The notes under the pieces are model-generated. The model saw only the letters and a list, made by a program, of their open reading frames with translations, was not told where the DNA came from and did not search any database. From Poa pratensis (taxonomy: Eukaryota; Streptophyta; Magnoliopsida; Poales; Poaceae), in assembly GCA_947311845.1 (NCBI GenBank), contig CAMZMU010000117.1, forward strand, positions 75,710,059-75,774,058: a stretch of 64,000 nucleotides of DNA, given 5' to 3'. Below, one piece after another: positions 58,806-64,000 of the stretch (position 1 is its first letter; each line of letters starts with the position of its first letter). The translations under genes and the position numbers were made by a program.

Positions 58806-59478
58806 AAACTATTAATCAATTTCTCATATCAATGCTTGACTAGTTTCATGCATGTAAATGAACATTAACAGTGAACTAGTACATGTGTTCGTTCAAACAT
58901 ACATACGAAATTAACTCACAGTTAAAGTTCAAGACCTGTGTAAATTAAACCACGTGGATAAAACTAAATATGCAATTGCGAAGTGTGCATGAATAGTTGA
59001 ATACAGATTAAGCTATATATGCATCTCAGTGATCAACTGCATGCCTTACGGTTATTTAGGCTGCGTATTTTATTGTATGGCTAACCAGTGTTTCCCTATT
59101 TTTGGGGCTACTTTTCTATATCATATTATATAAACTCTTAATCAACTTCTCATATTAATGCTTGACTGATTTCATGCATGTAAATGAACGTTAACAGTGA
59201 AATGGTACATTTGTTGGTTCAAACATCCATGTGAAATTAACTCACAGTTAAAGTTCAAGACGTGTGTAAATTAAACCACGTGGATCACACTAAATGTGCA
59301 ATCGCGAATTGTGCATGAATAGAGATTAAGCTATATATGCATCTTAGCGATCAGCTACATGCCTTATGGAAATTTAGGCTGCGTATTTTGCCACATTGAT
59401 AATCACCTTTTGGCTATTTTATCGTACGGCTAACCAATGTTTCCCTAGTGGCTACTTTTCAATGTCTTATTATATAAA
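58806..59478. repeat. 330-bp tandem duplication upstream of the VQ gene
   Basis: Copy 1 is 58806-59131 and copy 2 is 59132-59478. Shared landmarks include AACAGTGAA, TTAACTCACAGTTAAAG, TAAATTAAACCACGTGGAT (with a G-box CACGTG), AGATTAAGCTATATATGCAT and TTTAGGCTGCGTATTTT. Copy 2 has a 36-bp insertion near 59390. It covers about 180-850 bp before the VQ start codon. Confidence 0.92.
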
Positions 59479-60272
59479 GTGATTTTAGAATGACACAATT
59501 TAGCCAATCAGGGATTATTTGTATACATTACAAATAGCATTTTCTTGCAGGTATATTACAAATAGCTTAACGTGATCTCTGTACCCATGATTATGAAACA
59601 TTACCTGGAGCAAGCTTGTTTGACCTATCCTTTATGATTCAACTAAGTAAGCGTCAATGTTCCGACGGGCCTGTTCAACATAAATTCAATTAGAATCAAC
59701 TCCAGGAATGAAACAAAACAGATGATAATGATAACCTTTAGATGTCGATCCTATGATAGGGAAGAGGAAAGAAGAAAGAAGACGTAGGTGTTGCAAGACA
59801 AAATGAGAATTATTAAGGTATGAATAATAAAACAACCTTCACCCTCCCATGCTGGATTAGAGTACTAATATATCTCGCATGAGAATTAGCAAACTCAGTA
59901 CTAAAAATCGATTCCAAACCTACTGAGTCTTTCATTTTTAGGCAGCGCATATATTTGATGGTCCTTTCCCCCAATGTTCCAAGAATTGTTTTAAAAGCAT
60001 GTTATATGCTACCTTACATTCTAGACGTAAACTGGATATTAGTGATCCATGATAAAAGAAAAATGGATACTTAATTATGCATGTGCGACTACTTAGAAAA
60101 TATTAAAATTATGTGTCCATATAGAAGCATCTCATGTAGGTAGAAAACTAACAAGCTAGTGTCTTTAAATATTTGTAAAAATTACAAAATGGGCAAAAAT
60201 TGTGAGGGCAGCTTCAAAATAGTGTTTAGCATGGAAAATGAAAGGGGGATGATAACAAGTGAGGTGTTTTGG
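59479..60272. other. Intergenic, nothing recognised
   Basis: AT-rich, no ORF of interest. Confidence 0.5.
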
Positions 60273-60672
60273 CTCCCGAGCTACATGTAGCACTTTTTTG
60301 AAAAATTTAAAATGTACATATTTAAGTTTTTAAATAATCGGAAAAAAAATCTCAGATACAAATAGTGATATTATCTACAAGTCTGCAAAATTTAAACTCG
60401 AAATTCATTGTATTGTGGGCTGAAAAAAAAAGACAAATGGGTGGATCTGGGTGTGAACAGTGCACAGTTTACAAAACTTGAAATTTTGCCTGATTTGTCT
60501 TTTTTGTCTAGCCCAAAATACTACGCATTTTGAGTTGAAACTTCGCACGCTTCTAGATCTCGACACTATCTACATCTGATATTTTTTTCACAATTTTTTG
60601 AGACTAACAAGTGGAGATATCGAATTTAAAAAAAAAAAAACGAGCTTCCAATAGCTCGAGCTCCATTTGAAC
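60273..60672. mobile_element. Fold-back MITE with long inverted arms
   Basis: The left arm (CTCCCGAGCTACATGTAGC, AATCTCAGATACAAATAGTG, TTGTGGGCTGAAAAAAAAAG) matches the inverse of the right arm (GCTCGAGCTATTGG, ATATCAGATGTAGATAGTG, TTTTGGGCTAGACAAAAAAG). Centre near GTGAACAGTGCACAG. The target duplication is not clear. The element at 39205-39540 is of similar build. Confidence 0.8.
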
Positions 60673-60879
60673 TTTTCGGGATGATGACCCCCTATACATA
60701 ACATGGCATGTGAAAACTGAAGATAAATATCCTCGGTTTATTTTCAACCAGTAAACTACACAATAGGATACAACCAATGAATTAAAATATAGAGATGAAT
60801 ATAAAATATAAAGAATCATGTATAAATAATAATAAGACAGATCTACCAAAAACTATTAGTATCTGCAAGAAAGCTTGTT

Positions 60880-61807
60880 ACCTCCCATATCCGTGACCGC
60901 TTGAGTCGCAGCAAAATTTCTCAGTCACCTGTGACCTGCAAAGACAGAGCAGAATGCATGTGATCAAAACTAGAGAAAAATATCATAAACTTGACTAAGT
61001 AGAAGCACATATGCAAGAGATAAGAATGGAACTGAAGGCAGCTTAGATACAAGTAGAATTACATTTGGGCTAACAGCCTTACACCGGCTAGGCAAGTTCG
61101 ATCTACACTTTATCTAATGCAGTCGATCTGTAGTAATTACCAAATGGTAGATCTAAGAACCATTAAAACTTTTTTTTCTTAAAAATTGTACATGTTGGTC
61201 TACACAAAATCTTAAAAACCTTATCTATTTTGCACCATGATCTAGTCTACCAACTTGACCGGAGGCCTTACTATACAGAAAGGTATGATCCTACAGATCG
61301 ATAAGTACATACGTCAGACCAGATTTAATCGTGGCTGGAAGAGAAAACAACCAAAGGAACTCCGAGCACCTGAGATCAAAACAATAGCAGTCGATGTGCT
61401 TACCACGCGAGATCAAAACTATAACAACTCGTGAGATCTATAAAAAGGTGTTGGCCATTTGGACAAGATCACGGTATCTCAGTCAGCTCGCTAATGGATA
61501 AAAACACACGGGCAGGTAGAGATAAAGATGAAAGATAAGAACTAGTTAGTCATGTAAAGAAGCAAGAACATTTCTCTGCAAGCGATCAAGGAAGGAACAA
61601 CAGCTAGCGTATAGGTAGAGAGTACAAACTGACCTTGGCAACCAAGGCAATGAGGGAGACCCGGATCTTCAGACCGTTGCTCAAACACACACACGCGTAG
61701 CTCCTCATGTCCTCGGCAACGGAATTTGTAGACGAGGAGTGCGAATGGGAAGGTAAACGCTTGCGGGATAAGAGAGTTAATGCATGCCTTGCTGTAGCAG
61801 CCACCAA
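60880..61807 (-). other. Possible small two-exon gene, unrecognised
   Basis: A minus-strand frame begins MVAATARHALTLLSRKRL at 61807, rich in Arg and Ser like an organelle presequence, and reaches AAG before GTCAGT, a good donor, near 61633. An acceptor-like TTTGCAG precedes GTCACAGG near 60940. No protein family is recognised and other frames overlap, so this is only a candidate. Confidence 0.2.
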
Positions 61808-61849
61808 GCGAAACAGGCAAATTTTAATGGACGTTTTTGTTTTGTTTTT

Positions 61850-62649
61850 CTTTCCAATTATGTTTACCGCCAGCTTTGACTCTGGTTTGGAAGAACATAG
61901 AGCGGGAGAGCCGTTTTTTTGGTTTCAAACTAATGCTGCGAAATGAGGACCGAGTTAAGTAGACACCAATGTCAAAGTGAAGCAATTGAGAATGTCGTGT
62001 AGGTTCACAAGTGGATGAGCAGCGTGTATATTAGGCCAACCGGGGTGGCGATTTCATTCGTGTAGCGTAGGTGCATGTCTACTCGTGTTTAGAAGTGTGT
62101 TTTTGCATATGTCGAAGTTGGTGTTTGGGTTTGCAGTGCAGTATTGACATGTGTCCTAGTGATCTTATTTGCACATATGTAGACGTGCTCAGCACAAAAT
62201 TAAGGAAATGCGCTTTTTTTTATCCCTGTCTCCGTCCATTTTATGATGGCACAAGCTAGCATAGAAGTGCAGGTTTCATCTCATTGCAGTATTGAAAGGC
62301 TAGCAACGTGGCTTTAAGTGAAATGGCTAAACCCTATGGCACGATTCCATCAAGTTTAGGTAACATAACATGATAGCAAGAACTTTATCTTCCATTACAA
62401 AGAATATAGCATTTTCATAAACAAAGAATTCTCCTCCAGCCGTTCCAGAAAAAGGTAAAAGAAAACCTTGTCTGTTTCAACCATTCGATCAAAGCGTAGA
62501 GATGAACCAGCATATCATTCGAATCATAAAAATGAGTCAACAATCCTAGTCAATCTCCGTGGAGAGGCAAAACCATCTTCCTTCAGTTCTACTCTCGTAT
62601 CATGCAGACCACAGTCACCATGTTAGTGCGATGAGGTTTATAGCCATCA
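61850..62649. other. Intergenic plus likely 3' UTR of the GDPD gene
   Basis: No ORF of interest. The segment 62380-62649 probably belongs to the 3' untranslated region of the downstream-reading GDPD gene. Confidence 0.4.
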
Positions 62650-63997
62650 CTATGGGAAGGTCAATCCATCTTCCATGCATTCTGTTCTCATCTCCTGCAT
62701 CAGCTGTTGCAGGAACGAAGGGTTGCTTGTCACAATTGCATCAACATTCTCATACAGCATCCTCTTCATGGAGTCGCTATCGTCAACAGTCCATGCATAA
62801 ACTTTTCTATCATTTCTGTTTCAAAACCCAACATCATTAAGTCAGTTAGTTATCGGACTAATTCCATTGTCTAATTATAAAAAGGGGACATTACCTGTGC
62901 ATGACCTTCATGAGCTTCTCATGGACCAACGGATGGTACACACCTGCAACTTTAGCCCCTTCGATCCTTACTAACTCCATTCTTCTGCCAGTTGACCAAT
63001 CAACCATAACAATATAGCCAGCCTGCAACAGATAAATTGCATGTTTGAGATAGTACATTACAGCGCTGGTTGCAGCCATGCAAATAGGCATGGATGACAG
63101 GGTGGGATGTGGGTTATTGTATTTTTTATGGAAAATGCAGAACAATTTACCATAACATCACTAGACAAACTGATGATGTTTCTTCCTATGCTGTCACTTT
63201 TTGACCAGATTACACAATTTTTGCAGTTTGTTCTCCTGATCTGCAAAGAATGTAAATCATGTTGATGCAAGACAGGTTTTACCAAATGTGCTGAATAAAC
63301 TGCGATATTTCAGATTATTATAGTGCAATGAAAAAAATAAATGAAACTAATAAGCAAATAAAGAAGTGCTTAAGTTTAGATAGATGGATTGAAACAATAG
63401 AAAACATTGCCATGCATGAAAAAGCTAATTTCAGAAGCAACATGTGATCAAGTAGAAAATATCAAACTACTGTAAGCATTTCGGCCATTACACAATTCAC
63501 ATAATACAAATATCAGGCTCCTTTCATTTAACCTGTAGAAACTGATGATACAGATATGATTTGTCCATGTGATGAACCAAGACACATAGATAAAAGAATA
63601 GCTTATGCCATTTGAAGCACCTATTAAGGAAAATAGAAATGTGCTACATGGAACTTACAATGGACAGTACATCTTCAGCTAAGCCTTTCTCAAATGAAGG
63701 AGGTCCAACTTTGACATCCAGAATCACTTGCCTTGCAGACTGTGATAACATCTACAAGAGGTGAAACACTCAGAACCGCACAAATCAATTAATTCGCTCT
63801 CATGTTTTCAAACATAAACCACTTATGGCAACATTTAGTCATTTGACGCTTAAGTGATTACAAGGATTACCAATAAATAATTCTAACAGAAAAATAATAA
63901 TTGGACAGATGCTTACAGCTAGAGCATCTTCTGCTTTGAGAACTTCCTGGTTTTGGACTGTTCTCGATAACTGAAACCTCGTGGACAGTGCTTTTAT
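62650..63997 (-). CDS. Glycerophosphodiester phosphodiesterase, 3' exons (partial)
   Basis: The enzyme hydrolyses glycerophosphodiesters to glycerol-3-phosphate and an alcohol, a step in membrane lipid recycling. Five exons are visible: 63997-63917, 63751-63659, 63242-63151, 63022-62895 and 62815-62650 (stop TAG). All joins use GT-AG and keep frame, three of them in phase 0. Family landmarks are VILDVKVGPPSFEKGLAEDV, NCVIWSKSDS, AGYIVMVDWSTGRR, VAGVYHPLVHEKLM, VYAWTVDDSDSMKRML and NVDAIVTSNPSFLQ. This is the C-terminal half of the TIM barrel; the catalytic His-containing N-terminal half lies beyond the window edge. It looks like the plant GDPD4 type (from memory). The first visible exon seems to start exactly at 63997, after TAG. 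No damage is visible. Confidence 0.92.
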
Positions 63998-64000
63998 CTA

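Overview
This is nuclear DNA from a grass. The LTR retrotransposon types, GC-rich monocot exons, PIF/Harbinger, CACTA and Stowaway-like elements, and the density of nested insertions point to a Pooideae genome (wheat, barley, oat or ryegrass type). That taxonomic call rests on remembered repeat style, not on a search. I see no operons, phage or CRISPR, and no credible functional RNA gene.

Layout. 1-5600: repeat debris, with a hAT-like remnant, a probable Helitron (1607-3498) and a solo LTR (3573-4062). 5643-13376 (minus): a five-exon NPF (NRT1/PTR) transporter gene whose last intron carries a complete CACTA transposon (6558-9516) with a perfect TAA duplication; exons 3 and 5 each have a single-base frameshift. 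15804-31862: a PIF/Harbinger transposon of about 2.1 kb, expanded to 16 kb by two LTR retrotransposons, one upstream of its transposase ORF (16278-20679, TSD CCTGT) and one inside the ORF (21209-30761, TSD GAGTC). 32131-34884: two truncated LINEs, one with a 12-bp target duplication. 34900-40260: mostly low-information intergenic DNA with LINE tails and MITEs. 40703-48763: an older Gypsy-type element of the same lineage as the one at 21209-30761. 49565-57076: two related TTA-flanked MITEs side by side, the first split by a 6.8-kb CACTA element carrying a ULP1-like gene. 57469-57847: a Mutator-like MITE. 58096-58626 (minus): an intact VQ-motif gene, with a duplicated 330-bp block in its upstream DNA. 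60273-60672: a fold-back MITE. 62650-63997 (minus): the 3' exons of a glycerophosphodiester phosphodiesterase gene that runs off the window.

The plausible host genes are therefore the NPF transporter (probably inactive), the VQ protein and the partial GDPD. Everything else is transposable elements or their debris. The target-site duplications allow most insertions to be ordered. The insertion at 21209-30761 is the youngest (LTRs identical apart from one base), yet its gag-protease region is broken and it has no reverse transcriptase, which implies mobilisation in trans.

I did not find a convincing new biological system. The most notable observations are the ordered nesting, the non-autonomous retroelement with an intact extra ORF and a non-coding block conserved with a second element, the polypurine-like motif array, the Gln-to-Arg change in the VQ core, and the repeats upstream of the NPF and VQ genes.
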